Notes: generated by a model not told the origin, from the sequence alone. DNA of 64,000 nucleotides from Amphritea opalescens (GCF_003957515.1 NZ_RQXW01000020.1:1-64000), one strand, 5' to 3'. Shown: positions 33,796 to 42,619, numbered from the stretch's first letter. Made by a program: numbers and translations.

Positions 33796-34977
33796 ATGAC
33801 ATTTGCTCCCCAGATTAAAATACCCGCTACCTATATCCGTGGCGGAACCAGTAAAGGTGTATTTTTCCGTCGTCAGGATCTACCGGAAGCCGCTCAGGTG
33901 CCAGGTGAAGCGCGGGATAAGATTCTGTTACGGGTGATCGGTAGCCCTGATCCTTATGGTCAGCAGATCGATGGGATGGGGGGCGCGACCTCAAGCACCA
34001 GTAAAACCGTTATTTTGGATAAAAGTGAGCAGCCTGATCACGATGTTGATTATCTGTTTGGCCAAGTTGCGATCAATAAGGCTTTCGTTGATTGGTCGGG
34101 TAACTGCGGTAACCTGACCGCTGCGGTCGGTGCTTTTGCGATTAGTAACGGCCTCGTCGATGCCGCACGTATCCCGGATAATGGTATCTGTGTTGTGCGT
34201 ATCTGGCAGAAGAATATCAAGAAAACCATTATTGCCCATGTGCCAATCAGCAATGGGGAAGTGCAGGAAACCGGTAATTTTGAGTTAGACGGTGTGACAT
34301 TCCCCGCCGCCGAAGTGGTGATCGAGTTTATGGATCCCGCCGATGGTGAAGGTTCGATGTTCCCTACCGGTAACTTAGTAGACGATCTTGAAGTGCCCGG
34401 TGTCGGTACCTTTAAGGCGACCATGATCAATGCCGGTATTCCGACTATTTTCTTGAATGCGGTGGATATCGATTATACCGGTACCGAACTGCAAAAAGAT
34501 CTTAATTCAGATGCGGCGGCGTTAGCGCGTTTTGAAACCATCCGGGCTTACGGTGCGGTCAAAATGGGCTTGATCAGTGATATTAGCGAAGCGGTGGCCC
34601 GTCAGCATACGCCGAAGGTAGCCTTTGTAGCGCCTGCGACGGATTACACCGCCTCGAGTGGTAAAGAGATTTCTGCATCGGATATCGATGTCTGCGTGCG
34701 CGCCTTGTCGATGGGTAAGCTGCATCATGCCATGATGGGCACAGCCTCAGTGGCGATTGCGACGGCGGCTGCGGTACCAGGCACATTAGTCAACCTTGCT
34801 GCCGGTGGCGGTGAGCGGGAAGCAGTAACCTTTGGGCACCCTTCAGGCACACTGCGAGTGGGTGCTGCCGCAGAGCAAAAAGCCAATGGCGACTGGACCG
34901 CGAAAAAAGCGGTGATGAGTCGTAGTGCTCGGGTGTTAATGGAAGGTTTTGTGCGTATTCCCGGTGACAGCTTCTGA
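33796..34977 (+). CDS. prpF: 2-methylaconitate cis-trans isomerase PrpF
   Basis: The 393-residue diaminopimelate-epimerase-fold isomerase converts 2-methyl-trans-aconitate to the cis isomer. Typical motifs are IRGGTSKGVFF near residue 13, IDGMGGATSSTSKTV near 58, DWSGNCGNLTAAVG near 96 and HPSGTLRVG near 350. Last gene of the prp operon; it is followed by a perfect palindrome and a strong terminator. Confidence 0.95.
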   Translation: MTFAPQIKIPATYIRGGTSKGVFFRRQDLPEAAQVPGEARDKILLRVIGSPDPYGQQIDGMGGATSSTSKTVILDKSEQPDHDVDYLFGQVAINKAFVDWSGNCGNLTAAVGAFAISNGLVDAARIPDNGICVVRIWQKNIKKTIIAHVPISNGEVQETGNFELDGVTFPAAEVVIEFMDPADGEGSMFPTGNLVDDLEVPGVGTFKATMINAGIPTIFLNAVDIDYTGTELQKDLNSDAAALARFETIRAYGAVKMGLISDISEAVARQHTPKVAFVAPATDYTASSGKEISASDIDVCVRALSMGKLHHAMMGTASVAIATAAAVPGTLVNLAAGGGEREAVTFGHPSGTLRVGAAAEQKANGDWTAKKAVMSRSARVLMEGFVRIPGDSF

Positions 34978-34997
34978 TCACGGGTTAGGTTAACGAG

Positions 34998-35021
34998 TAC
35001 CGCCCATCATGATGGGCGGTA
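34998..35021. other. Perfect 24-bp palindrome after prpF
   Basis: TACCGCCCATCA and its exact complement form a 24-bp dyad with no spacer, 20 bp after the prpF stop. As RNA it makes a GC-rich hairpin without a T run. It may act together with the terminator 70 bp downstream. Confidence 0.6.
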
Positions 35022-35092
35022 TTGAGATGTCGAAGTGGCAGTCAGACGTTCGGGCCTCCCTATCAAGGATCGCGCGTTTCACTTCACGTTTA

Positions 35093-35124
35093 GGCTCTAC
35101 ACACTGGTGTAGAGCCTTTTTTTT
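35093..35124 (+). terminator. Strong terminator of the prp operon
   Basis: A perfect 10-bp stem GGCTCTACAC / GTGTAGAGCC has an ACTG loop and eight Ts. Confidence 0.92.
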
Positions 35125-35688
35125 ACTTTGCGTTTAATCTAATTTTTATTTCTTTTATCTTACTTAGCTTCTGAAACCATTGCCGATTAGCAGAGGGGTG
35201 TCTTCCCGTATTGCTTGTCTGACTGAAGCTCGGCCCATTGCACCTTATCTTATCGGTTCATCGGTAATAGCAGGGATGGAAGTGATGAGGGGGGTTGGGT
35301 TGTAGCTGGATAGCGAGTTGGTCATCAAAACGCTTCGATTGGTTTGTAGATTGGTCTGTGGCAACAGTGTCGCACTTCTAAGAAGTTGAAACGTAACTGA
35401 CTCAAACAATAGAATTGATAATAACGAGAGGTGGGGCGAACAATGTTTACCTGTTAGTGTTTCTTCCGTTTGGGAGATACGCTGATCGCCTAATGGACTC
35501 TCTTTTGCTTGGAAGCATGCGACTGTCCGTTGGGCCGTAGATGGGGTTATCGTGTCGATATTGAGTGCTCATATGCGCTTCCTGAGCATCGAACCGTTGC
35601 CATAGTATGACTGTTCTGAGGGGCTTGTTCTGAGAGGGGGGCTAATCGACGTCTGAGAAGGAGGGCAGTATTAAGGGACAGATAAAAA
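35125..35688. other. Intergenic region without recognisable gene
   Basis: About 560 bp between the prp terminator and the phasin terminator. I see no frame with a ribosome site, no tRNA and no strong palindrome. Confidence 0.5.
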
Positions 35689-35712
35689 AAGGCCCTGCAT
35701 GAGCAGGGCCTT
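35689..35712 (-). terminator. Terminator of phasin gene 1
   Basis: A perfect 10-bp stem AAGGCCCTGC / GCAGGGCCTT has an ATGA loop, with a T run on the minus strand. Confidence 0.88.
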
Positions 35713-35731
35713 AAAGGGAACTAAGTGAAAT

Positions 35732-36037
35732 TTACTTAGTTAACTTTGAAACTTCAGCCATTGCATTTTCGCCAGCTGTTTTAGCCAGTTCAGAGAATGC
35801 TTCGCCTTGTGCTTTCAGCATTTCGAACAATGAAGTGTTTGCTTCAACGTTGAATTTTACAACGTCTTCAGGTGTTTTCAGTTCTTTTGCTTTTTCTGCT
35901 TCAGTTTTGAAGAAAGCAGCCAGTTGCTCGCCAGCTTGCTTCTGCAGTTCAACAGATTTGCTGATGGTTTCAGCTTGCATTTCCATCAGGTGTTTTACGG
36001 ATTCAAAAGATTTAGTGAAATCGATAGGGGTTGTCAT
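35732..36037 (-). CDS. Phasin family protein 1
   Basis: The 101-residue amphipathic helical protein has the phasin pattern (VELQKQAGEQLAAFF, EKAKELKTPEDVVKFNVEAN). Phasins coat polyhydroxyalkanoate granules. It is paralogous to the next gene: both share TPIDFTKS/TSFDFKKP starts and an EAFSxLA tail. GGAGAACA precedes the ATG. The promoter is flanked by two TGCA-type palindromes. Confidence 0.9.
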   Translation of the reverse strand: MTTPIDFTKSFESVKHLMEMQAETISKSVELQKQAGEQLAAFFKTEAEKAKELKTPEDVVKFNVEANTSLFEMLKAQGEAFSELAKTAGENAMAEVSKLTK

Positions 36038-36060
36038 GGTTGTTCTCCAATAGGATTATG

Positions 36061-36136
36061 GTGCAGTGCACAATGGAATCCATTTTAGCGATCCCATCAT
36101 CAAAGTCAATTATTATTTTTGTGCAGTGCACAAAAA
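36061..36136 (-). promoter_or_regulatory. Phasin 1 promoter flanked by two PhaR-like operators
   Basis: On the minus strand, -35 TTGACT (36104-36109), a 16-bp spacer and -10 TAAAAT (36082-36087) can be read. A perfect palindrome, TTTTTGTGCA-G-TGCACAAAAA, lies just upstream (36116-36136), and a second, GTGCA-G-TGCAC, lies just downstream (36061-36071). TGCA dyads like these are recognised by PhaR repressors of PHA genes (family knowledge); no phaR is in the window. Confidence 0.75.
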
Positions 36137-36188
36137 TAGACGTTGAAGCGATTTTTTGCTGTTAGCACGACAATTTTGAGTTATAAAA

Positions 36189-36216
36189 AAACCCGGTAGT
36201 TTCCACTACCGGGTTT
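36189..36216 (-). terminator. Terminator of phasin gene 2
   Basis: A perfect 11-bp stem AAACCCGGTAG / CTACCGGGTTT has a 6-base loop, with a T run on the minus strand. Confidence 0.88.
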
Positions 36217-36234
36217 CTTCGAAACAAGTATAGC

Positions 36235-36543
36235 TTAGCTAGAGAGTTTCGTGATTTCTGCAATAGTTTCTTCGCTAGATTCTTTTGCCAACGCGCTGAA
36301 TGCTTCGCCCTGAGCTTTCATCAGTTCGAACAGTGCTTTGTTTGACTCAAGATTGAATTTCATGAATTCTTGAGGGGTTTTCAGGCTTTTAGCTTTTTCA
36401 GCTTCCCCTTTGAAGAACTCAGTCAACTCTTCAGCGGCTTTTTTCTGTAGCTCAACCGTCTTAGTTACAGCGGCGGTTTGCAGACCCATCAATGCTTGAG
36501 CAGACTCTAAAGGTTTTTTGAAATCAAAAGAAGTAGTAGTCAT
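36235..36543 (-). CDS. Phasin family protein 2
   Basis: The 102-residue phasin is a close paralog of the gene at 35732. The start at 36543 (MTTTSFDFKKP) is chosen because GGAGA lies 7 bases upstream and it matches the paralog; the frame extends 4 codons further without a ribosome site. The separate promoter and terminator show that the pair are independent units, not an operon. Co-regulation is implied by matching operators. Confidence 0.9.
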   Translation of the reverse strand: MTTTSFDFKKPLESAQALMGLQTAAVTKTVELQKKAAEELTEFFKGEAEKAKSLKTPQEFMKFNLESNKALFELMKAQGEAFSALAKESSEETIAEITKLSS

Positions 36544-36563
36544 AGTATTCTCCATACGTTAAT

Positions 36564-36633
36564 GATGCAGTGCACAATAGGAGCTATTTTAGTTGAAAAA
36601 AGCAGTTGGTCAAGCGTTTTGTGCAACGCACAA
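36564..36633 (-). promoter_or_regulatory. Phasin 2 promoter flanked by two PhaR-like operators
   Basis: -35 TTGACC (36608-36613), a 16-bp spacer and -10 TAAAAT (36586-36591) lie on the minus strand. TTGTGC-AAC-GCACAA lies upstream (36619-36633) and a TGCA-G-TGCA dyad downstream (36566-36577). This repeats the layout of the phasin 1 promoter, with operator centres 56 bp apart (60 bp in phasin 1). Confidence 0.75.
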
Positions 36634-36729
36634 TGAAAATATTTTAAGAGGCAGCATCGCGCTGTTAGATGGCGATTCGGTGGCAGAAAACCAATCTAGC
36701 CGTGCCGGCAAGATTGGTTTGATTCTGGA

Positions 36730-37797
36730 TTAATCATCGACATTGAGCGCTTGTTTTAACTGTTCTATGACTTTGGTTGATAACCGGTTAATGCGTAATG
36801 AGTTGGTTTGCGGATCGAACTCAATTTCACTGTTACTGTTGGGGTTGCCAAGGGAGCGTTTAGCAAAGTCGAGTTGCCAGTTATCCATTTTGGCTTTTAC
36901 TTTGGTGTATGAATTGATCGTACTGGTATGCGGCTGAAATTCTTGGCTGACCTGATAGTTCTCTGAATTAGCGAATTTACTGAAGGTGCCGGTGGCTTGT
37001 TCCGCTTGCTCTGGGGGTAGGTGATTATCAAAGATCTGGGCAACGTCAGGAAGGTAGGCGGACTGTTTATCTTCCCGTTGACGGGATAGATAACTGACGA
37101 CATCCTCGACGATCTCATCTTGTTTCTCTTCAAGGTGATAATGACGACAAAAATCTTCGCTGGCTCTTATGAGATCGGATGTGGATTTTTTTGACGGAAC
37201 CACATCGGTACAGCCTAAGGCATTGGAAAAATAGTGGGTGATATCGCCTTTACGACGGGAGCCGATAAAGCTCAGGTAGCTATCACTGCCCTCTTTGTAG
37301 GTGGTGATATTGATTTTAGCGGCTTGGTGTAACTTTTCTAGATCGACTTCTATCACCTTGGTCGGGTTAAGGTCTTGATCAAAGGCAACGCCTGACTTAT
37401 CGCGTACCAGCCCAATCAAGAGGTAATCGAACACGTCCGATGAGTAGTACATAAAAATAACGTAACCACCGGTGGCCGAGCGAGCTGAAGGCTGCTGTAG
37501 TGATGCGGCTAGCTGCGCTAAGGCCTGATCACAGAGTGATAAAAAGGTCGCATCATCGGGGGTGCTGTCGATAAATTTCTTAAAGCCGGCGATGAAGGGG
37601 TAGCCTTCGCTGTTCTCTTCATTAAATGAGCCGTGCGTCAGTGCTGAGCGTTTGCCGTAGGCGGACACCAGCGCATTAAACAGTTGCTGAGCCATGGGGT
37701 CTTCTACATCGATAGCACCGCCTTTCTCACTGATTGTGGCAAGACTATCGTCGGCTTCTTTAATCAGTTCGCGGATGGCTAAAAATTTAAGATCCAT
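36730..37797 (-). CDS. yejK: Nucleoid-associated protein YejK/NdpA
   Basis: The 355-residue cytoplasmic protein belongs to the NdpA family of spermidine nucleoid-associated proteins. Recognisable parts include GGYVIFMYYSSDVFDYLLIGLVRDK near residues 109-133, YLSFIGSRRKGDITHYFSNALGC near 181-203, and the late NWQLDFAKRSLG. Its length fits the family. The exact DNA-related role is poorly known. A stretch of about 175 bp upstream carries no other gene. Confidence 0.88.
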   Translation of the reverse strand: MDLKFLAIRELIKEADDSLATISEKGGAIDVEDPMAQQLFNALVSAYGKRSALTHGSFNEENSEGYPFIAGFKKFIDSTPDDATFLSLCDQALAQLAASLQQPSARSATGGYVIFMYYSSDVFDYLLIGLVRDKSGVAFDQDLNPTKVIEVDLEKLHQAAKINITTYKEGSDSYLSFIGSRRKGDITHYFSNALGCTDVVPSKKSTSDLIRASEDFCRHYHLEEKQDEIVEDVVSYLSRQREDKQSAYLPDVAQIFDNHLPPEQAEQATGTFSKFANSENYQVSQEFQPHTSTINSYTKVKAKMDNWQLDFAKRSLGNPNSNSEIEFDPQTNSLRINRLSTKVIEQLKQALNVDD

Positions 37798-37887
37798 AGA
37801 GGGGTTCCGGTATTGAGGTTGCGCGTGAGTGCGTGGATTAAGGCGATATATACAAGAGGCATAGTGTAGCGGACTTGCCCCGCGGGG

Positions 37888-38148
37888 TTAAATATCCGGT
37901 GCGGTTTGTTGTTCCCATCGCGAGAGAATCGTTAATGCCTGCTGTTGGGTTTCGCCGCAGTGTTCTATGTTGGCCTGAAACTTGTGGCACAGGGGAGGAA
38001 AGGATGCTGTATTCCAAATCGTGCAGTTAAATTCATCATCTAGGTTGGCGCAGGGCACCCCCGCAGGCTTACCTTCTGGCATGTTGGGTATAGGTGTGCT
38101 GATCTGAGGGGCAATACAACAAGCGCCACAGTGGGGACGGCATTTCAT
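37888..38148 (-). CDS. YkgJ-family cysteine cluster protein
   Basis: The 86-residue protein starts MKCRPHCGACCIAP and has further cysteines in PCANLDDEFNCTIW, PPLCHKF and EHCGET. This is the UPF0153/YkgJ zinc/iron-chelating pattern. Function unknown. It is divergent from yaeQ. Confidence 0.85.
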   Translation of the reverse strand: MKCRPHCGACCIAPQISTPIPNMPEGKPAGVPCANLDDEFNCTIWNTASFPPLCHKFQANIEHCGETQQQALTILSRWEQQTAPDI

Positions 38149-38229
38149 AGAGTAATTTTATCCGCAGGGTAAAGCGTTATAATAGCGCATCCTGTCTAAT
38201 AAAAGCCCTCCAAAATAAGGTTAAATCCT

Positions 38230-38763
38230 ATGGCGCTTAAGCCAACAATTTATAAAGTCGAACTGCAACTGAGTGATACGGATCGTCATTGTTATGAAAC
38301 CTGTCATCTGACATTGGCGCAGCATCCTTCTGAAACCTTGCAGCGGATGATGGTGCGGCTGTTGGTTTACGGTCTTAACTATCATCAGGATTTAAGCTTT
38401 ACGCGTGGGCTGTCCAGCACCGATGAGCCGGAGCTGTGGCAGGTAGGTCCTGATGGCGTCGTTGAGCATTGGATCGAATTGGGCCAGGCCTCTCCCGAAC
38501 GATTGCGTAAAGCGGTGAGCCGCGCGCCAAAAATCTCACTCTATGCCTATGGTCGTGAAGTGGATGTCTGGTGGGGTAAGCAGGGCAAGACATTAGCCGA
38601 GTTGCCGAAAGTCAGCGTTTGGCGATTCCATGATAGTGAAGTGGCGCAGCTAGACTGTTTTGTCGGCCGCAGTATGCAGCTATCTTTGACGATCAGTGAT
38701 GGTGAGCTGTTTTTGAGCGATAACACTCACCACCTGAGTTTACAGGTCGACCGTTTAGAGTAA
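38230..38763 (+). CDS. yaeQ: YaeQ family protein
   Basis: The 177-residue protein has the YaeQ start MALKPTIYKVELQLSDTDR and the LTLAQHPSETLQRMMVRLL and FTRGLSSTDEPELW motifs. The fold is a PD-(D/E)XK nuclease-like domain; a biological role is not established. A TATAAT box at 38178-38183 may be its -10. Confidence 0.92.
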   Translation: MALKPTIYKVELQLSDTDRHCYETCHLTLAQHPSETLQRMMVRLLVYGLNYHQDLSFTRGLSSTDEPELWQVGPDGVVEHWIELGQASPERLRKAVSRAPKISLYAYGREVDVWWGKQGKTLAELPKVSVWRFHDSEVAQLDCFVGRSMQLSLTISDGELFLSDNTHHLSLQVDRLE

Positions 38764-39111
38764 GTTTTGCTTTGGGAAATGACGCTAAATACTGCGGGGC
38801 AGTCGGTAGTGATAGATGCTTTGTAAAGCGGTTTCTGGAGTGATTTTTCAATGCGGACTGGCTTAAAACGGTAAGAGACCCGGGCCCCACTGCAAGGGAA
38901 GGCTCCGCTGGAAGGTAGAGCCGTGTATCGGCCAAGAAGGGCCCGGATAAACAACAGTCTATACTTTTTTGTACTGGGTGCAATTCATGGGTCTTAAATC
39001 GAGGCTCAGTATTACCCAGTTTGGGTAGCCTATATGGGACAAGAGATTTTTATAATGACTTGTTTTTATTGGGGTTTTATAGGCGTTAGTCGAAGTTGCA
39101 CTAGATAAAAA
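38764..39111 (+). other. Structured GC-rich intergenic segment, faint cobalamin-riboswitch resemblance
   Basis: About 350 bp without a gene. CCGGGCCC (38880-38887) pairs with GGGCCCGG (38939-38946), enclosing a GGCTC/GAGCC hairpin. Inside are CACTG-CAA-GGGAAGGC and GAGCCGTGTATCGGCC, words reminiscent of the 3' half of cobalamin riboswitches. No gene lies downstream on the plus strand, and the 5' half is not convincing. TACCCA-GTT-TGGGTA is a further small dyad near 39014. Confidence 0.25.
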
Positions 39112-39960
39112 TCAGCTTTTTCCTGTTTGCTTCATCATCTTTATCATCGTCATTTCCTGTTCGGTAAATCCTGCTTGCAACCGAGCTTCGTGATTAAGCG
39201 GGCCTTTTAGGGGGCCTTTCATATATTTCCATAGCAGGTCAATGAAGGTTTGGTTCGGCTCGAGTTGTCGCTGTTGGCATTGATAATGGTACCAACGGGT
39301 GCCGGAGCTGACGTGACCGATCTCTTCATTACCGATCATGGTGAGGATTTCAATCATTCTGCTATCACCCGCTTGATCAAACCGCTGAATCGCTTTGGGG
39401 ATGACATCCAGCGCCCGCGCTTCAAGCGCTCGGTGTACGATGCCCATCCGCTCTAACATATCATCCGCGGTGTCGATGGCCATGCCCCAGAGTTCGCCGT
39501 GGGCTTTAAAGCTGCCGTAGTCATAACCCATCTCTCGAAGACGGCCGCGTAGGGCCATAAAATGGTTGGCTTCTTCGGCCGCGCACTGCATCCAGTCGGC
39601 GTAAAATGCTTGCGGCATATCACGATAACGGTACACGGCATCCAATGCTAAATTGACCGCCGTCAACTCGATATGCGCGAGGGAATGAATGAGCGCTGCG
39701 CGACCCTCTTCCTTGCCAAACTTACGTGCGTTTACGTCAGACGGTAAGACTATGTCTGGTTTGTCTGGCTGGCCAGGTTGCTGGAGATATTCCGGTGTGT
39801 CGCCATCGAGCCATTCTAATTCACCCGCATTCCAGCGGCTGACGGCCTGCTGGGTCAGTTGAATCTTGAGGTCTGGATCTGCGGTGAGGAACGCCTCTTT
39901 GGTTTGCGCGTATAAGTTTTGCAAGGGGTTTCCGTTCGGTTGATAACAATCGCTGAGCAT
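39112..39960 (-). CDS. DUF455 ferritin-like protein
   Basis: The 282-residue protein has the diiron-type pattern of ferritin-like proteins: HSLAHIELTAVNLALDA near residue 93, AAEEANHF near 127 and NEEIGHV near 207, giving the paired E..ExxH ligands. Function of DUF455 is unknown, possibly an oxidase. It is transcribed alone. Confidence 0.85.
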   Translation of the reverse strand: MLSDCYQPNGNPLQNLYAQTKEAFLTADPDLKIQLTQQAVSRWNAGELEWLDGDTPEYLQQPGQPDKPDIVLPSDVNARKFGKEEGRAALIHSLAHIELTAVNLALDAVYRYRDMPQAFYADWMQCAAEEANHFMALRGRLREMGYDYGSFKAHGELWGMAIDTADDMLERMGIVHRALEARALDVIPKAIQRFDQAGDSRMIEILTMIGNEEIGHVSSGTRWYHYQCQQRQLEPNQTFIDLLWKYMKGPLKGPLNHEARLQAGFTEQEMTMIKMMKQTGKS

Positions 39961-40081
39961 TGTACCCGTTGAACGCCTTGCCGTGGAGAGTATGAATACT
40001 ATTTATTGATTCAATCAGGTCTGATTTTTTTATGCTGAGTGGTTTCTGCTGGATGACCGGTAATAACCTCACGAATAATGG

Positions 40082-40546
40082 TTAGTCGTGCCGGTAATGA
40101 TGGCGCGGTGGCGCACGGTCATAAGATCTGCGATCACTCGGATATCTATTTAATGAGTGTCGACGTGATAGGTCTGAATGATGAATTTTGTGTTTATGCA
40201 TAGGCTGGCGACTGTGATAGCCACGGTTATTCGGCAATAGGTATGAGTGTGAACGGATAATGCCTCTTTGATAGCCTGTATCCGAGGGATATCGCGGGTA
40301 GCTGCTCGAATGTCGGTTTGATCGGTAAGTTGGCGCGTGATGATATTGTCGACGCTCCATTGTGTGGCGATAACGAACGGAGCGCTCGGCGTATGGGAAT
40401 GCACCGATATGCCGGTCACTGATACGTAACTGTAGATGGCCAGCATTGATAGAGAGACCACCATGGATATCCTGCGCGTAACTGTTTAAGGATAGCGTCA
40501 GTAGTAGGCAGGTGATCGGTACAAAAAAACGTTTTAAATAGCACAT
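40082..40546 (-). CDS. Small secreted His/Arg/Tyr-rich protein
   Basis: I do not recognise it. The 154-residue product has a clear signal peptide (about 24 residues, SLNSYA-QD) and a mature part rich in His, Arg, Tyr and Ser with recurring RYPS/HHxY words. It resembles low-complexity basic envelope or metal-binding proteins. Mature protein has no cysteines. A GAGG ribosome site is present. The same region has a long alternative frame, rejected for lack of a signal peptide. Confidence 0.6.
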   Translation of the reverse strand: MCYLKRFFVPITCLLLTLSLNSYAQDIHGGLSINAGHLQLRISDRHIGAFPYAERSVRYRHTMERRQYHHAPTYRSNRHSSSYPRYPSDTGYQRGIIRSHSYLLPNNRGYHSRQPMHKHKIHHSDLSRRHSLNRYPSDRRSYDRAPPRHHYRHD

Positions 40547-40748
40547 AATTTAACCTCGTTGAATGGTTAAATATTAGAGCAAATCAGTAGTCTTGTGGGG
40601 CCAATGTAGCGGATCATTTTTCAGCTAGAAAAGCGGCCAAATTAAGGGAGAGTACAGGTTGAGCGATATCGACTCGCTATCAGGCCGTTATGGATCGGTC
40701 TGATAGCGGTGTCTAGTTGGATGTGGGTTGGCGCGTTCGTCTGTTCGG

Positions 40749-41720
40749 TTAGAGTTCAGGGACTAATCGTGCCAAGGCGCTATTGCGCAGTGGAGCGAAG
40801 ATCAACCGTCTGAGTTTATACCAGTAAGTCCCGAATAGAATGATAAATACGCCGAAGAAGATAAAGATCATCAAGGGTAAATTATGACCATCTAACAGGT
40901 TGCTGCTGACAACCTGGAAAATGGCATAAATTGCATAGGATAGGCTTGATACCAGCATCGCTCGACGGTCAACAAAGAGCGCGGTGAGTAGAAAAACAAC
41001 AAAGAAAACTAATAGGGCGATTTCACGATTGGTCCCTAGCTCTAATAGCCCTGAATCACTAAAGAGAATCGAGGTCATCATGCCATGCACGATCAGCGGG
41101 GATGCCAGCAGGTGGAGCCAGAAACCACAATCACTGGCGCGTAACTGCCGTTGACGGTCACGAGCATCGAAACCCATGGCGATCAAGAAAACCATGAATC
41201 CGAGCAGTGAAAAAAGTATCTGGTGTTGCAGTATATCGATGCCAATCATGCTGACGGTGGCGGCGATTAAGCCTGCCGCCGCGGGTAGCAAACTAAAGGG
41301 CATGCGGTAGCGAAGATAAAAGAGTAACGAGGCGCCACTGAGTATGAGAAACGGCAGAGTGGCTGTGTCGAATTCAGTAATACCCAATGCTTTACTGAGA
41401 AAATAAAGTATAGATACTAGAATAGCGATACCGGGTAGGGCGAGTCGACGAATCCGTACTAACCACTCCGCGGCCCCGAGAAAGAGGCCAGCGGGCAGTA
41501 GCCATTCAAGTTGATTCAGATGCATCACCGCGACCGAAAAGGTGACGAATAGCACCCCTAGGGTGATGAAAATATCGCCAAAATTGCGCACAAAACGCAA
41601 CTGCTCTTCACCGATAGGCTCATCGTTATGGTCCGCGGTGCTGAACAGAATCAGCTGCTGCAACTGCTGTTGCGAGATGATGCCTCGTTGTGCCGCTCTT
41701 TCCAGTGTGTCTCTGTCCAC
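40749..41720 (-). CDS. Polytopic membrane protein of unknown function
   Basis: The 323-residue protein has a cytoplasmic N-terminus of about 45 residues (LERAAQRGIISQQQLQQLI, a short helical element like those before DUF2157-type proteins) and then about nine to ten membrane helices. It ends with a basic cytoplasmic tail. No catalytic motif is seen. It lies 52 bp downstream of the thioesterase gene on the same strand and could be cotranscribed. Confidence 0.7.
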   Translation of the reverse strand: MDRDTLERAAQRGIISQQQLQQLILFSTADHNDEPIGEEQLRFVRNFGDIFITLGVLFVTFSVAVMHLNQLEWLLPAGLFLGAAEWLVRIRRLALPGIAILVSILYFLSKALGITEFDTATLPFLILSGASLLFYLRYRMPFSLLPAAAGLIAATVSMIGIDILQHQILFSLLGFMVFLIAMGFDARDRQRQLRASDCGFWLHLLASPLIVHGMMTSILFSDSGLLELGTNREIALLVFFVVFLLTALFVDRRAMLVSSLSYAIYAIFQVVSSNLLDGHNLPLMIFIFFGVFIILFGTYWYKLRRLIFAPLRNSALARLVPEL

Positions 41721-41772
41721 AGTATTTCCTGATGGTTAACAAAAGCCGTAGCTTAGCCCTATTGAGGGAATG

Positions 41773-42471
41773 TTATTTAGCAGCTTGACGGCGAATGCCG
41801 ATGCGACGGCCTATCCCGCTTGGTGAAGCGAGGGTAGCTTGTTGTTCTGCCATGCTTTGAATCTGTTGCAAGACAGGAGCTGGAAATGGGCTGCTACTGC
41901 GGCTACTCAGATCAACACACATCGCCATCTGCTCTAAGGTTGACGCTAAGTATTCACTGCCATCTGGGTTCTGTGCGAACATTTCAAAGTAGAGGTGTAA
42001 CCGTTTGCTGTCATGATCGACCAGCTGACAACGAACCTCGACGGGTTGGTTGAGTACCACTTCGTTGTTATAAGTAATATGATTTTCCAAAATCATCCAC
42101 GAGATTTGAGTGGCTTTGGTTTCAGCTTCACTCAGGCCCATCTGGCTGACCAATTCGGTGCCAGCGAGATCAAAAATCAAAACGTAGTAAGCCACATTCA
42201 TATGGTTGTTGTAATCGATCCATTCAGGCTTGATATGGGTGCGGTAGATAACCGACGCTCGGTCCGACATGGGTGTAGCTCCTTGTGTTTCGCTAGTTGG
42301 TGCGGTGGTGGCTTGCTGCGTGTCTTTGGCGGCTTCTTTAGCTGCTTTTTGTTCTGCATTCCAAGCGTTTAGGTCTTCATAGTAAGTATCCCAGACGCAG
42401 GGGGAGCAGCCGCTTTCGCAGCACTCATAATCGCCGGGTGGGGTGGGCTTTTCTCTGCTCATACTTTTCAA
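41773..42471 (-). CDS. Oxidoreductase-like N-terminal segment fused to hotdog thioesterase
   Basis: The 232-residue frame has an N-terminal cysteine motif, CCESGCSPCVWDTYYEDL (about residues 17-34), typical of the small oxidoreductase-like domain. A low-complexity Ala/Gln/Thr linker (about 40-68) precedes a 4HBT hotdog domain (WIDYNNHMNVAYYV near residue 85). The thioesterase part has its own ATG at 42270, with GGAG 8 bases upstream, so it may also be made separately. Its role is acyl-CoA or acyl-carnitine-type thioester hydrolysis by family. Confidence 0.75.
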   Translation of the reverse strand: MKSMSREKPTPPGDYECCESGCSPCVWDTYYEDLNAWNAEQKAAKEAAKDTQQATTAPTSETQGATPMSDRASVIYRTHIKPEWIDYNNHMNVAYYVLIFDLAGTELVSQMGLSEAETKATQISWMILENHITYNNEVVLNQPVEVRCQLVDHDSKRLHLYFEMFAQNPDGSEYLASTLEQMAMCVDLSSRSSSPFPAPVLQQIQSMAEQQATLASPSGIGRRIGIRRQAAK

Positions 42472-42619
42472 TCATTGGTGTTTAATTCCGACCATTTTAC
42501 TATGACTATGCCCGCAGGCCCAGCTAACATCGAGAAGCAATACGGTTTTACTATCTGTCGGAGGCCGTTTCTGCGACAATTAGCATCCTCCTAATTTATA
42601 GTTGCCTCCTGATATTTCC

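Noticed and set aside
40150-40464. 104-codon alternative frame inside the His/Arg/Tyr-rich gene
   Set aside because: The other frame has a signal peptide and a ribosome site; this one has neither.
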